From NCBI RefSeq assembly GCF_021404405.1, contig NZ_JABFTV010000004.1, positions 248,001 through 312,000 on the forward strand: a DNA stretch of 64,000 nucleotides, given 5' to 3'. Numbering within the stretch: position 1 is the first letter of the stretch; each line of letters begins with the position of its first letter. The position numbers were made by a program, and so were the translations under genes. The notes beneath the pieces were generated by a model. It was not told the origin of the DNA, made no database searches, and worked only from the letters and a program-made list of their open reading frames with translations. Source of the DNA: Billgrantia aerodenitrificans (GTDB lineage Bacteria > Pseudomonadota > Gammaproteobacteria > Pseudomonadales > Halomonadaceae). Of the stretch, positions 36,324 through 45,668 are shown in pieces.

Positions 36324-37378
36324 GCCGCGGCCTCGCGGGCATCTAGGCCGTCCAGCAGCTGACGCCATTCAAGGCGTTCTCCTTGGCCCTCGCAGCGCTC
36401 GGCGTAGATCTGCAGTACCAGCCCGCCCTGGGCATCGAAGGCCTCGAGGCTGGTCACGCCGCCATCGCGATTGGGCTTGTGCACCTGCCACACGCGGGCG
36501 ATGTTGGCATCGTCCAGGTGCAGGGTGAAGTCCTTGCCGAACAGGTTCAGCCAGCCGCGCATGCGCTGCGGTGCCGGGATCTTGCCGGTGCGGATCTGTA
36601 CGCAGCCCGGGCTGGCCACGAACAGCATCAGCGGCAGCTCGCCGCTGGCGGCCTCGCTCAGCACCGCTTCGCAGGCGCCGGGGCGCAGCGCCCGGGTGAA
36701 GCGGCCCTCCATCAGGGCGTTGGCCTCGTGGCGACGCAGTTGGTGGCGGTTCAACAGGCCGAAGAATTGATGCACGTCGCTCATCTGCGCCCACTCCTCG
36801 GCCAGGGTGGGCACAGTCGGCAGGGCGCGTGGCAGCGGCTCGGCAGCCTGGGTGAAAGCGGGCTCCTGCGTGCTGCCCAGTGCTTGCAGTTCCTGCCAGG
36901 TTCTGGGGGGTTCCGCTGCCAGCGAGAACAGCTTGTGCAGGGCAATGCCATGACGATCGAAGATCTGCACGCTCAGGCGCTGGACGGTGCCGCTCTCCTT
37001 GTTAGGCATGCGGTCGCGGATCAGGCAGGCCCAATGCCACTGGCTCAGGTGCAGGCGCAGATCCAGCCCGCCCGGGGCGAGCAGCAGGCCAGCCTGCTCC
37101 GAGCCGCGCAGGGTCGGGTAGATCCCCTGCTGTTCGAGTACCGCGTGGCGTGAGCGGGTCAGCGCCTTGACCTCGCCCAGTTGGTGAAAACGCGAGGCCA
37201 GCGCATGGGGCGACAGCGGCAGGGTGAACACGTCGCGGCCGAGGCGGGCGGCCTGCAGCTCACCCTCACTGATGTCCAGGCGCCGGGCGATATCCAGCGC
37301 CGGCAGGTGAGGGGTGGCCTCGCGGGCGGCGTCGAGGGCGTCGAGGATGGCTTGGCGGGTTTGGGTCGAAGCGTTCAT
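36320..37378 (-). CDS. hmuS: Hemin-degrading/hemin transport factor HmuS
   Basis: A 352-residue HemS/HmuS family protein made of two similar halves (about 10-170 and 190-350), each holding a haem-handling fold, for example HALASRFHQLGEVKALTRSR in half one and QIRTGKIPAPQRMRGWLNLF in half two. It takes cytosolic haem and passes it on or degrades it to free iron. AAGGAG six bases upstream fixes the ATG at 37378. Confidence 0.88.
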   Translation of the reverse strand: MNASTQTRQAILDALDAAREATPHLPALDIARRLDISEGELQAARLGRDVFTLPLSPHALASRFHQLGEVKALTRSRHAVLEQQGIYPTLRGSEQAGLLLAPGGLDLRLHLSQWHWACLIRDRMPNKESGTVQRLSVQIFDRHGIALHKLFSLAAEPPRTWQELQALGSTQEPAFTQAAEPLPRALPTVPTLAEEWAQMSDVHQFFGLLNRHQLRRHEANALMEGRFTRALRPGACEAVLSEAASGELPLMLFVASPGCVQIRTGKIPAPQRMRGWLNLFGKDFTLHLDDANIARVWQVHKPNRDGGVTSLEAFDAQGGLVLQIYAERCEGQGERLEWRQLLDGLDAREAAA

Positions 37379-37391
37379 GCGTATCTCCTTG

Positions 37392-39383
37392 TCACCATTG
37401 AAGGCTGACGTTGGCGAGCAGGCTGCGTCCGTCGCCGAGGTTGCCGTCGGGGCGGTACCACTCCTTGTCGGCAACGTTGCGCAGCTTGAGCGAGGCGGAA
37501 AGCAGCGGCGAGAACTGCCAGGCGAGCTGCACGTCGTGCAGGCCGTAGCCGGGCAGCGCTTCGTCTTCGCCCTGCTTGTCGAAGGAGCGGGCGAAGCGGC
37601 CGCGCCAACCCAGAGTCAGGTCGGGGCCGGACAGGTGGTAATCGAGGCCGGTAAGCGCTTCCAGCGGGGTCAGACTGCCGAGTGGGTCACCGCTGTCGCG
37701 GTCGTGACCGCTCACTTCGGCCAGGCCCAGGAAGGCCGTGACGGGTGTGTCCGAAGGCGACCAGTCGAGGCGGGCGTCATAGCCCCACAGCCGGGCGCGG
37801 CTGACGTTGGTGGCCCGGGTGGTGCCGGCGAAGATGTCGACCTCGGTGTCGATGAAGTCCTCGGCACGGGTGTCGAAATAGCTGGCACGCAGGCCCCAAT
37901 CGCCGAAGTGCCAGGCCAGGCCGCTCTCCCAGCTCTTGCTGGTTTCCGGACGCAGGTCGGGGTTGGGTACCCAGAAGTTGTCGGGCACACAGACGAAGGG
38001 GCCCATGCAGAAGCCGCCGAAGTGGCGCTCGTCGGCGTAGAGCTCGGAAAGCGTGGGGGCGCGGAAGGCCTCGGCATAGCCGCTGTAGAGCATCAGATCG
38101 CCGCTGGGGCGCCAGGCCAGTCGCAGGCGTGGCGAAACCCGGCTACGGTCGCTCTCGCGGCCCTGGCTGTCTTCGGCGCGGTAGCCGTCGTGGCGGGCGC
38201 CGAGCCCGAGATCGAACTCGCCGATGCCGCCCTGGTCGAGATAGCGACCCACCGTCAAGGTGTCGTCGAGATAGAGCGCAACGCTGTCGATGTCGGCTTC
38301 GGGGAAGCCCGAGGCCGTGCCGCCCGGGCGCTGGGTGGCGCGGCTCGCCTCGGCGCCGAAGGCCAGCGTCTGCGACAGCCAGCCGTGATCCAGGCGGTGG
38401 TAGCCGTCGCTCTGCACGCCCAGGCGCTCCAAAGTGCGCTCCGCCGTAGGCTCCTCGATCTGCTGACGGCTCAAGGTCAGGCGAGTGTCGATCTGGGTTT
38501 CCGGTGCCGGCGACCAGCGGTGACCCAACTGCAGGTTGTCGCTGGTGGTGTCGCGGTCGCGCAGCTCGCTCTCGATCACCAACTGCTGGGGGTTGGGCGG
38601 CTGGTTGGCGTCTTCGGCATAGTGCTGCCAACTGGCGAACAGGCGGTGGTCGTCGTTGAGCTGCCAACCACCCTTGGCCAGCAGACTGTCGAGGCTGGCA
38701 TCTTCCGGTGTGGTCTGACCGCCGGCGCGGCGGATGTCGCCGGACTCGCTGCGGCCCAGGGCGAGCAGGCCGTCGAGGCTGCTGCCGTCGGCCAGATCGC
38801 GCCTGCCGAACAGGCTCAGCGTGACGCCGAGCTCGTCGTTGGCGGTGGCGCCGCGCAGCGAAAGCCGCACGCCGCTGTTTTCACCCGGGCGCAGCAGATC
38901 CGCGGCGTCCACCGTCTCGAAGCTGACCACCCCGCCCATGGCGTTGCTGCCGTAGAGGCTTGACAGCGCACCGCGGGCCACCTGCACCTCGCGCAGCAGC
39001 GCAGGGTCGAGATAGAAGTTGCCGAGATGGCCGGTATTGATGTCCTGGCGCACGCCGTCGAGGCGTACCAGCACGCCGTTCCTGCCGAAGCCGCGCAGGC
39101 TCAGGGTCTGGCCGTTGCGCCGCCCCTGGCCGGCCACATGCAGGCCGGGCTGGTCGGCAAGGATGTCCTCGACCCGAGAAGCGGAGGCCAGTGTAGGGTC
39201 GTGGCGATCGATGGTGTCGACGATCAGCGGGGCGAAGAAGGTATCCGCGGGGGTGCGCGTGCCCGTTACCACCAGGGGCGCAAGGTCGGGCACGCTGGCC
39301 GGCCCGGTGGGCGTCTGGGCCAGGGTGATAGGTGACAGTACCAGCAGCGCCAGGGCGCCGGTGCAGCTCGATGCTCGCTTCAT
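37392..39383 (-). CDS. hmuR: TonB-dependent haem receptor HmuR
   Basis: A 663-residue outer-membrane receptor: signal peptide (about 1-22, ending LAQ), plug domain (about 30-150) with GFGRNGVLVRLDGVRQD, and a beta-barrel ending in the aromatic residue of VSLQW. The barrel has the haem-receptor boxes FRAP (in AEAFRAPTLSELYADERHF) and NPDL (WVPNPDLRPETS) with a histidine between them. It is followed 13 bases later by hmuS, so receptor and periplasmic system are one operon. Confidence 0.92.
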   Translation of the reverse strand: MKRASSCTGALALLVLSPITLAQTPTGPASVPDLAPLVVTGTRTPADTFFAPLIVDTIDRHDPTLASASRVEDILADQPGLHVAGQGRRNGQTLSLRGFGRNGVLVRLDGVRQDINTGHLGNFYLDPALLREVQVARGALSSLYGSNAMGGVVSFETVDAADLLRPGENSGVRLSLRGATANDELGVTLSLFGRRDLADGSSLDGLLALGRSESGDIRRAGGQTTPEDASLDSLLAKGGWQLNDDHRLFASWQHYAEDANQPPNPQQLVIESELRDRDTTSDNLQLGHRWSPAPETQIDTRLTLSRQQIEEPTAERTLERLGVQSDGYHRLDHGWLSQTLAFGAEASRATQRPGGTASGFPEADIDSVALYLDDTLTVGRYLDQGGIGEFDLGLGARHDGYRAEDSQGRESDRSRVSPRLRLAWRPSGDLMLYSGYAEAFRAPTLSELYADERHFGGFCMGPFVCVPDNFWVPNPDLRPETSKSWESGLAWHFGDWGLRASYFDTRAEDFIDTEVDIFAGTTRATNVSRARLWGYDARLDWSPSDTPVTAFLGLAEVSGHDRDSGDPLGSLTPLEALTGLDYHLSGPDLTLGWRGRFARSFDKQGEDEALPGYGLHDVQLAWQFSPLLSASLKLRNVADKEWYRPDGNLGDGRSLLANVSLQW

Positions 39384-39468
39384 GTTCCTGAAGTTCCCTT
39401 GTCGTATCAGGCGATGAGCGGCTGGCTGGGTGGCGAAGGCTACCTGGCTGGCGTTCTTCTCGTCGAAG

Positions 39469-39660
39469 TTATGAGGTCAGTATCAGTTTTCCATTACGCG
39501 TTTCGCGCAGTTGGTAACGCTTGCCGCGATGCTCGATGATCAATTGGCCGCGCTCGTCGAGCAGCGCGCTGCTGGTGACGTAACCGGGTTGGCCCGCTGG
39601 ATCGAACGGCTCAGCGGCCTGCGCGCGGGCCTTGGTCGGATCGGGGGAGGTTGCGCACAT
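39469..39660 (-). CDS. hemP: Hemin uptake protein HemP
   Basis: A 63-residue protein with the HemP core: a short Pro/Ala-rich start, then SSALLDERGQLIIEHRGKRY and LRETRNGKLILTS. HemP genes commonly precede haem receptors, and in some bacteria the protein activates haem-uptake gene expression. I use the ATG at 39660; upstream in-frame codons overlap the candidate Fur site. It is 85 bases from hmuR and probably leads the operon. Confidence 0.85.
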   Translation of the reverse strand: MCATSPDPTKARAQAAEPFDPAGQPGYVTSSALLDERGQLIIEHRGKRYQLRETRNGKLILTS

Positions 39661-39687
39661 GGTGTCGGCCTGAATGGGTTGTTGTAT

Positions 39688-39711
39688 CAAACGCGAATAA
39701 TTATTGTTTGT
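39688..39711 (-). promoter_or_regulatory. Candidate Fur box upstream of hemP
   Basis: CAAACGCGAATAATTATTGT (39688-39707, extending to TTTG) centres on the perfect palindrome AATAATTATT (39696-39705) and resembles the A/T-rich Fur operator. It lies 28-51 bases upstream of hemP in an otherwise GC-rich region, where iron-dependent repression of haem uptake is expected. The match is partial. Confidence 0.5.
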
Positions 39712-39831
39712 GGCATGGGGCAGCGTCAAGTACCGGTGTCAGTAACGGCATCAAGACCTGGGGCGACGCATGAACCCGAAACGGGTAGGCTTGGTCCAAA
39801 TTCGAGACGCTGAAGCGAGATCCCAAACGCC

Positions 39832-40506
39832 ATGATCGTGCTGCTGATCGCCTTTCTGCTGGCTATCTTCGTGCTGCCCAACGTCTGGGCCAAGTGGGTG
39901 CTGGCGCGCCATGCCAAAGGGCGGGACGACTATCCCGGCACTGGCGCCGAGCTGGCCGACCATCTGCTGCGACGCCTGGGCATCGAAGGGGTCAAGGTGG
40001 AAATGACCGAGCAGGGCGATCACTACGACCCGGAGGCGCGCCGGGTACGGCTCTCCCGCGAGCACTACGAAGGCCGCTCGCTCACCGCAGTGACCGTGGC
40101 CGCCCACGAGGTCGGCCATGCCATTCAGCATCACGAAGGCTATGCGCCGCTGATCGCCCGGTCGCGCATGGTGGGGGTGGCGCACCGGGCCGAGAAGATC
40201 GGCGCACTGCTGATGATGGCCGCTCCCTTCCTGTTCATCCTGACCCGCCTGCCGGGGGGGCTGGCCATGGTGATCGTCATGGCGGTGATCAGTTTCGGCA
40301 CCGCAGCGCTGGTGCACCTGGTAACCCTGCCGGTGGAGTTCGACGCCAGCTTCAATCGCGCCCTGCCGCTGTTGCGCGAGTACGTGCCGCCTTATGACAT
40401 GCCCGGCGCTCGCCATGTGCTCACGGCCTGCGCCTTCACCTACGTGGCAGCCTCGTTGGCGAGCATCCTCAATCTGGGGCGCTGGCTCGTGATTCTACGG
40501 CGCTGA
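39832..40506 (+). CDS. Neutral zinc metallopeptidase, YugP-like
   Basis: A 224-residue membrane protease-like protein with an N-terminal membrane segment (about 1-20), the HEXXH zinc site HEVGHAIQHHEG (about residues 92-103), two further membrane segments (about 122-160) and a VEFDASFNRAL segment near 168-180 where a third ligand is expected. It matches the YugP/PF04298 family, whose targets are unknown. The gene is divergent from hemP. Confidence 0.82.
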   Translation: MIVLLIAFLLAIFVLPNVWAKWVLARHAKGRDDYPGTGAELADHLLRRLGIEGVKVEMTEQGDHYDPEARRVRLSREHYEGRSLTAVTVAAHEVGHAIQHHEGYAPLIARSRMVGVAHRAEKIGALLMMAAPFLFILTRLPGGLAMVIVMAVISFGTAALVHLVTLPVEFDASFNRALPLLREYVPPYDMPGARHVLTACAFTYVAASLASILNLGRWLVILRR

Positions 40507-40585
40507 CCCTTCCAAACCTTGAGCGTAAGCGGGAGCGGTTTCTACAGTTTTGGGACAGTCTCTGCCTTCATGGAGGAGGTGCAAT

Positions 40586-41905
40586 ATGACGACTCCTCAG
40601 GACTACGTTCGCGACCATGCCATCCCCCTTGCCGGCGAGAGCCGTGACTACGACCGCCTGCTCGAGCAGGTTGGTGAGCGCTCACTGGTGCTGCTCGGCG
40701 AGGCCTCTCACGGCACTGCCGAGTTCTACCGCATGCGCGCCGAGATCACCCGACGGTTGATCCACGAAAAGGGCTTCGAGGCGGTGGTCGTCGAGGCCGA
40801 CTGGCCCGACGCGCTGCGGCTCGACCGCTACGTGCGCGGGAGCGGCGCCGACACCCTCAAGAGCGCCTTCGACGACTTCCAGCGTTTCCCGCGGTGGATG
40901 TGGCGCAATACCGAAGTGCGCGACTTCATCGGCTGGCTCGAACGGCACAACGCCGGGCAGGGCGAGACGGGGCAGGTGGGCTTTCATGGCCTGGATATCT
41001 ATAGCCTGCATCGCTCGGCGGAGGCGGTGATCGAGTACCTCGATGGCATCGACCCGGAGCAGGCGCGCATCGCCCGCGAGGGCTACGCCTGCCTCGACCA
41101 CGGCGGCGATCCGGTACGCTATGGCCACGATGCCGCCTTCGGTCTCAGCCGTATCTGCGAGGACGCTGCCGTGCGCCTGCTCGCCGATCTGCTCGGGAAG
41201 TCCGGCGAGTATCTACGTGAGGATGGTCGAAGTGCCCGCGACGAGCAGTTCTTCGCCGAGCAGAACGCCCGCGTGGTGGTCAATGCGGAGCACTACTATC
41301 GCGCCATGTTCGGCTCGCGGGTGGATACCTGGAACCTGCGTGACGAGCACATGACCGACACTCTCGCCGAGCTGCGCGAGCATCTGCGTCGGCAGGGTGG
41401 GCAGGGCAAGCTGGTGGTGTGGGCGCACAACTCCCACCTGGGCGACGCATCCTTCACCGACATGGGCTGGCATCGTGGCCAGCACAACGTCGGCCAACTG
41501 GTGCGCCACCGCTTCGGTGCCGACCAGGCGCTGCTGGTGGGCTTCACCACCCATACCGGCTTCGTCTCGGCGGCCCGCGACTGGGGTGGGCCGGTGGAGC
41601 ATCGTCGGGTTCGGCCGGCGATGGAAGGCAGCATCGAGCGGCTGTTCCATGACAGCGGTCCCGGCGACTTCTACCTGCCGCTGGGCGAGCGTGCCGCTCC
41701 GTTGAAGGAGCCGCTATGGGAGCGCGCCATCGGCGTGATTTACCGACCCGAGTCGGAGCGCATCAGCCACTACTTCAAGGCTGCCGTGGCCGAGCAGTTC
41801 GACGCCGTGTTCCACCTCGACGAGACCCGCGCCGTGGAGCCGTTCGACAAGGGCGAGCTGTGGCGACCGGAGGAGGTGCCGGATACCTATCCCTTCGGCG
41901 TCTGA
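40586..41905 (+). CDS. Erythromycin esterase family protein
   Basis: This 439-residue protein belongs to PF05139: GEASHGTAEFYRMRAEITRR (about residue 35), AVVVEADWPDALRLDRYVRG (about 65) and VWAHNSHLGDASF (about 285) hold the His/Glu positions of the EreA/Ere-like active site. Family members hydrolyse lactones or are of unknown function; macrolide resistance cannot be assumed. GGAGGAGG eight bases before the ATG sets the start. Confidence 0.85.
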   Translation: MTTPQDYVRDHAIPLAGESRDYDRLLEQVGERSLVLLGEASHGTAEFYRMRAEITRRLIHEKGFEAVVVEADWPDALRLDRYVRGSGADTLKSAFDDFQRFPRWMWRNTEVRDFIGWLERHNAGQGETGQVGFHGLDIYSLHRSAEAVIEYLDGIDPEQARIAREGYACLDHGGDPVRYGHDAAFGLSRICEDAAVRLLADLLGKSGEYLREDGRSARDEQFFAEQNARVVVNAEHYYRAMFGSRVDTWNLRDEHMTDTLAELREHLRRQGGQGKLVVWAHNSHLGDASFTDMGWHRGQHNVGQLVRHRFGADQALLVGFTTHTGFVSAARDWGGPVEHRRVRPAMEGSIERLFHDSGPGDFYLPLGERAAPLKEPLWERAIGVIYRPESERISHYFKAAVAEQFDAVFHLDETRAVEPFDKGELWRPEEVPDTYPFGV

Positions 41906-41930
41906 TGCCAGGGATGGATCCGGCCGGTCC

Positions 41931-43256
41931 TCAAAACTCCGAGACCTTGCCCCAGGCGCCCTTGTTCAAGCGTGCAAGCCGGTACTGACGGTGCTCGACG
42001 AACGGCGTCTTGCCGGTGACCATTTCCGCGATCAGGCGGCCGGCCCCCGGGCCGATGCCGAAACCGTGGCCGGAAAAGCCGGCTGCCAGCAGAAAGCCGG
42101 GCAGGTTCGCCGCCTCGTCGATGACCGGAACGCCGTCGGGCGTGCTGTCGATGTAGCCGGCCCAGCCAGCCTGCACGGGCACGCTGCCCAGGGCGGGCAA
42201 CAGTAGGCGCGCACGGGCCAGGGTTTCTCTCAGGATTCGCTCCGATGGGCGCGGATCGAGAATGCGCACCCGCTCCATCGGCGTGGGCCGGTCGAGCGCC
42301 CACTTCCTGCGCGTTTCATGACCGGACTGCCAGCCCTGCAGGTCGCCGGGGGAGAGCAGTTGCCAGCGTTTGGCGAACATCGGCAGGAAATGCGTCGAAA
42401 AGCGAAACTGCTGCGGCGTCAGGTCCAGGCAGGCGCGCCCCGAGGTGGCCAGCGTATAGCCGCCGTCTCCCCGTCGGGTGACCGTTACCTCTGCCGTGTG
42501 CAGCGCATCGGGCAAGCCCTTGGCGCCTGGCATGACCGAGAGTATGGATGAGCGCACCGAGGCCTGCGGAAAGCGGATGCCCAGCTGGCGGCAAAAGGAG
42601 GAGGCCCAGGCGCCGCCGGCCATCACCACCTGCGACGTCTTGATCACGCCCTTCTCGGTGATCACCCCGGACACGCGCCCGGCTTCGGTTTCGACCCCGC
42701 GTGCCGCGCAGAACTGATGAATCGTGCCGCCATGCTTGATGACGCCCTTGGCGATCAGCGGCGCCGCTCGCGCCGGATCGGCGATGCCGTCCGTGGGCGA
42801 AAACACGCCCCCCAGCCAGGATTTTCCGGTCATCGCGCCGCGCTCGGTGGCTTCGGCGGCGCTCAGCATATGGGTGGTGACCCCCTGGGTGATGGCGAAG
42901 TCGCGCCATTTGGCCCAGCCATCCAGCTCGGCTTGGCTGTCCGATAGATAGAACAGCCCGCAGCGGCGGAAACCGAGGTCCTCGCCGAGGTCGGCGGTGA
43001 TCTCTTCCCACAGCTCGAGGCTCTTGGTCGATAGTGGCAGCTCGCGTGCGTCACGATTCTGCTGGCGGCACCAGCCCCAGTTGCGGCTGGACTGCTCGGC
43101 GCCGATGCGGCCCTTTTCGAGCAGCGCCACACTCACGCCCTGGCGGGCCAGGTAATAGGCAGCACATACGCCGATGATGCCGCCGCCGATGACCACGGCA
43201 TCGGCGCGCTCCGGCAGGTCCGGCGTGGATGGAATCGCTAACAATGGAGCCGGCAT
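41931..43256 (-). CDS. FAD-dependent oxidoreductase, DadA/DAO family
   Basis: The 441-residue flavoenzyme has the N-terminal dinucleotide fold ADAVVIGGGIIGVCAAYYLA (about residues 19-38), a following E in ALLEKGRIG and a C-terminal GFSGHGFGIGPGAGRLIAE FAD-contact motif. The DAO family oxidises D-amino acids, N-methyl amino acids or secondary amines. AGGAG eight bases upstream supports the ATG. It lies downstream of gabD on the same strand with a 148-base gap, so it may supply an aldehyde or keto acid to that enzyme's pathway. The exact substrate is unknown. Confidence 0.85.
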   Translation of the reverse strand: MPAPLLAIPSTPDLPERADAVVIGGGIIGVCAAYYLARQGVSVALLEKGRIGAEQSSRNWGWCRQQNRDARELPLSTKSLELWEEITADLGEDLGFRRCGLFYLSDSQAELDGWAKWRDFAITQGVTTHMLSAAEATERGAMTGKSWLGGVFSPTDGIADPARAAPLIAKGVIKHGGTIHQFCAARGVETEAGRVSGVITEKGVIKTSQVVMAGGAWASSFCRQLGIRFPQASVRSSILSVMPGAKGLPDALHTAEVTVTRRGDGGYTLATSGRACLDLTPQQFRFSTHFLPMFAKRWQLLSPGDLQGWQSGHETRRKWALDRPTPMERVRILDPRPSERILRETLARARLLLPALGSVPVQAGWAGYIDSTPDGVPVIDEAANLPGFLLAAGFSGHGFGIGPGAGRLIAEMVTGKTPFVEHRQYRLARLNKGAWGKVSEF

Positions 43257-43404
43257 GAGGGCTTCTCCTGGCCAGACTATCGATGGTTGTACCGCTTCAG
43301 CGTGCCGATGCGGCCAGCGCCGCCAAAGCGGTAAGCTGCGACAATGCTCGATTCGTCCGTTCAGCCCTGCAGCTCGCCGGAACGGACGACCGTGACGCGA
43401 CGCT

Positions 43405-44886
43405 TCAGGCGAGGTTGCCCTGGCACAGGTACTTGGTCGCCATGTAGTCGTCGAGACCGTAGCGCGAACCTTCGCGACCGTAGCCCGACTCCTTGATGCC
43501 GCCGAAGGGCGCCGATTCGGCGGCGAGCGCGCCTTCGTTGATGCCGACGAGGCCGGTCTGCAGACGCTCGGCGAGGCGCCAGATGCGTGCCACGTCGCGG
43601 GAGAAGAAGTAGGCGGCCAGGCCGTAGGGCGTATCGTTGGCTGCCGTTGCTACCTCTTCTTCATCGGCGAAGCGGAACAGCGGCACCACCGGGCCGAAGG
43701 TTTCGTCCTGGGCCAGCTCCATGTCGTGGCTGGCGTCGCCGAGCACGGTGGGCGCGTAGTAGTTGGGACCGGCAGTGACGCCGCCGCTCAGGCGCTGGCC
43801 ACCGGTGAGCAGCGTGGCGCCGCGGGCCAGGGCATCCTGCACGTGACGTTCGATCTTGTCGACGGCGCGGGCGTTGATCATCGGGCCGATCTGGCTGTCG
43901 TCACGGTCGCCGGGGCCGACGCGAAGCGACTGAACGCGCGCCGTCAGCTTGTCGGCGAAGGCCTCATAGACCGATTCCTGGACATAGACCCGATTCGGGC
44001 TGACGCAGGTCTGGCCGCCGTTGCGGAACTTGGCCGCCATCAGGCCCTCGACCGCTGCGTCGAGATCGGCATCCTCGAACACGATGAAGGGGGCGTTACC
44101 ACCGAGCTCGAGCGAGAGGCGCTTGAGCGTGGGAGCCGAATCGCGGGCCAGCAGCTTGCCGACCGCCGTCGAGCCGGTGAAGGTGATCTTGCGCACCCGG
44201 GAGTCGCTCAGCCAGGCGCCGACCACATCGCCGACCCGCTCCCGCGAGGAGGTGACGATGTTCAGCACGCCGGCGGGGATGCCGGCTTCCTCGGCCAGCG
44301 CGACCAGCGCCAGCGCGGTCAGCGGGGTGTCCTCGGCCGGCTTGGCGACCACGGTGCAGCCGGCAGCGAGGGCCGGCGCGATCTTGCGGGCGATCATCGC
44401 CAGCGGGAAGTTCCACGGTGTGATCGCCGCCACCACGCCGACCGGCTCCTTGGTCACCAGCATTCTCTTGCTGCCCACCGCGGCGGGGATGATGTCACCG
44501 TAGCTGCGCACCGCTTCCGCGGCGAACCAGTCCACGTAGGAGGCGCCATACGCCACTTCGCCACGCGCTTCCGCCAGGGGCTTGCCCTGCTCGCTGGAGA
44601 TCAGGCGGGCGAGATCCTCGGTGTGCTCCTGGATCAGGGTATGCCAGCGCCGCAGCAGTCGTGCCCGCGCCGCTGCCGGCTGCTGGCGCCAGCTGTCGAA
44701 GGCGCGATAGGCGGCTGCGGTGGCGGCCTGTGCGTCGGCGGCGGTGCTGTCGGCGACGCTGATCAGGGTTTCACCGGTTGCCGGGTCGTCGACGGCGTAG
44801 TGTTCGCCGGTGACAGCGGGTTGCCACCGGCCATCGATGAAGTTGTCGGAGCGTACGAGTTCGGGGCGATCGAGGTTGAAAGACAT
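43405..44886 (-). CDS. gabD: NAD(P)-dependent succinate-semialdehyde dehydrogenase-like protein
   Basis: A 493-residue aldehyde dehydrogenase with all core motifs: PWNFPLAMIARKIAPALAAG, FTGSTAVGKLLARD, general-base glutamate in LELGGNAPF (about residue 265) and nucleophilic cysteine in NGGQTCVSPNR (about 299). The overall sequence fits the GabD subfamily, which converts succinate semialdehyde to succinate. It stands near two class III aminotransferases and amine oxidases, matching an omega-amino-acid or polyamine route. Family certain, exact aldehyde less so. Confidence 0.85.
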   Translation of the reverse strand: MSFNLDRPELVRSDNFIDGRWQPAVTGEHYAVDDPATGETLISVADSTAADAQAATAAAYRAFDSWRQQPAAARARLLRRWHTLIQEHTEDLARLISSEQGKPLAEARGEVAYGASYVDWFAAEAVRSYGDIIPAAVGSKRMLVTKEPVGVVAAITPWNFPLAMIARKIAPALAAGCTVVAKPAEDTPLTALALVALAEEAGIPAGVLNIVTSSRERVGDVVGAWLSDSRVRKITFTGSTAVGKLLARDSAPTLKRLSLELGGNAPFIVFEDADLDAAVEGLMAAKFRNGGQTCVSPNRVYVQESVYEAFADKLTARVQSLRVGPGDRDDSQIGPMINARAVDKIERHVQDALARGATLLTGGQRLSGGVTAGPNYYAPTVLGDASHDMELAQDETFGPVVPLFRFADEEEVATAANDTPYGLAAYFFSRDVARIWRLAERLQTGLVGINEGALAAESAPFGGIKESGYGREGSRYGLDDYMATKYLCQGNLA

Positions 44887-45088
44887 GGCTGCTGCCTCGC
44901 TGGTTTTTAGGATGTCGAAGCCGGGGCAGCCAAAGAGCCTTGCCCCGAGACGATGCCGGCTGCTGCAATGAACCTATATTAGGCGTCTCGCCCCGGTGCA
45001 GGCTTTCGTAATGGGGGCCTGTCGTCGCAGATTCGGACGTTTTCGAGGGGGTGCACGGAAGCTTATGCCGTGAGGGGGTAGGGCAGGG

Positions 45089-45583
45089 TCAGTCGTGGTC
45101 GGAGATCAGCTTCTCGATCGGGTAGTATTTTTTTACCACGGGAGACTTGATCACGATGTAGCTGAAGTACTTGTCGATGCCGATATTATGCTCGAGCATG
45201 TCCTCCATGACGCTCTGGTAATGGACGACATTGCGGGTAAGGAAAGTCAGTTGATAGTCGAAGCCACCACTCACCAGATGACACTCGAGAACTTCATCCA
45301 CTTTGCGTATATAAGCCTCGAAGCGTGCGAAGTCTTCGAGGCGGTGATCGGAGAGCGTTAGCTGGGTAAAGACCCGTTGAATGCTGCCGAGCTTCTCGAG
45401 CTGCAGATGCGCACCATAGTCGATGATGTAACCGGCTTTTTCCAGACGTTTGACACGAGTCAGGCAGGGACTGGGGGAGAGTCCGACGGCGTCTGCCAAA
45501 GCGACATTCGAAATCCGGCCGTTGCGCTGCAAATGGCTCAGAATGCGTATGTCGAGGCGGTCCAGTTTGGGTGCGCCGATCAT
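45089..45583 (-). CDS. Lrp/AsnC family regulator 1
   Basis: The 164-residue protein has an N-terminal helix-turn-helix (LDRLDIRILSHLQRNGRISN, then ALADAVGLSPSPCLTRVKRL) and a C-terminal RAM ligand/oligomer domain with VLECHLVSGGFDYQLTFLTR. I start at 45583, where GGAG precedes the ATG by six bases. It lies 85 bases downstream of aminotransferase 1 and probably senses an amino acid to control that gene. Confidence 0.88.
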   Translation of the reverse strand: MIGAPKLDRLDIRILSHLQRNGRISNVALADAVGLSPSPCLTRVKRLEKAGYIIDYGAHLQLEKLGSIQRVFTQLTLSDHRLEDFARFEAYIRKVDEVLECHLVSGGFDYQLTFLTRNVVHYQSVMEDMLEHNIGIDKYFSYIVIKSPVVKKYYPIEKLISDHD

Positions 45584-45668
45584 CCAAGGCTCCGGTGGTT
45601 CGGTCTGTCGGTCCGGCAATGACAGAAAAATGCGACGCACCATTACCTGCGTGCGTCGCATGCGACCG

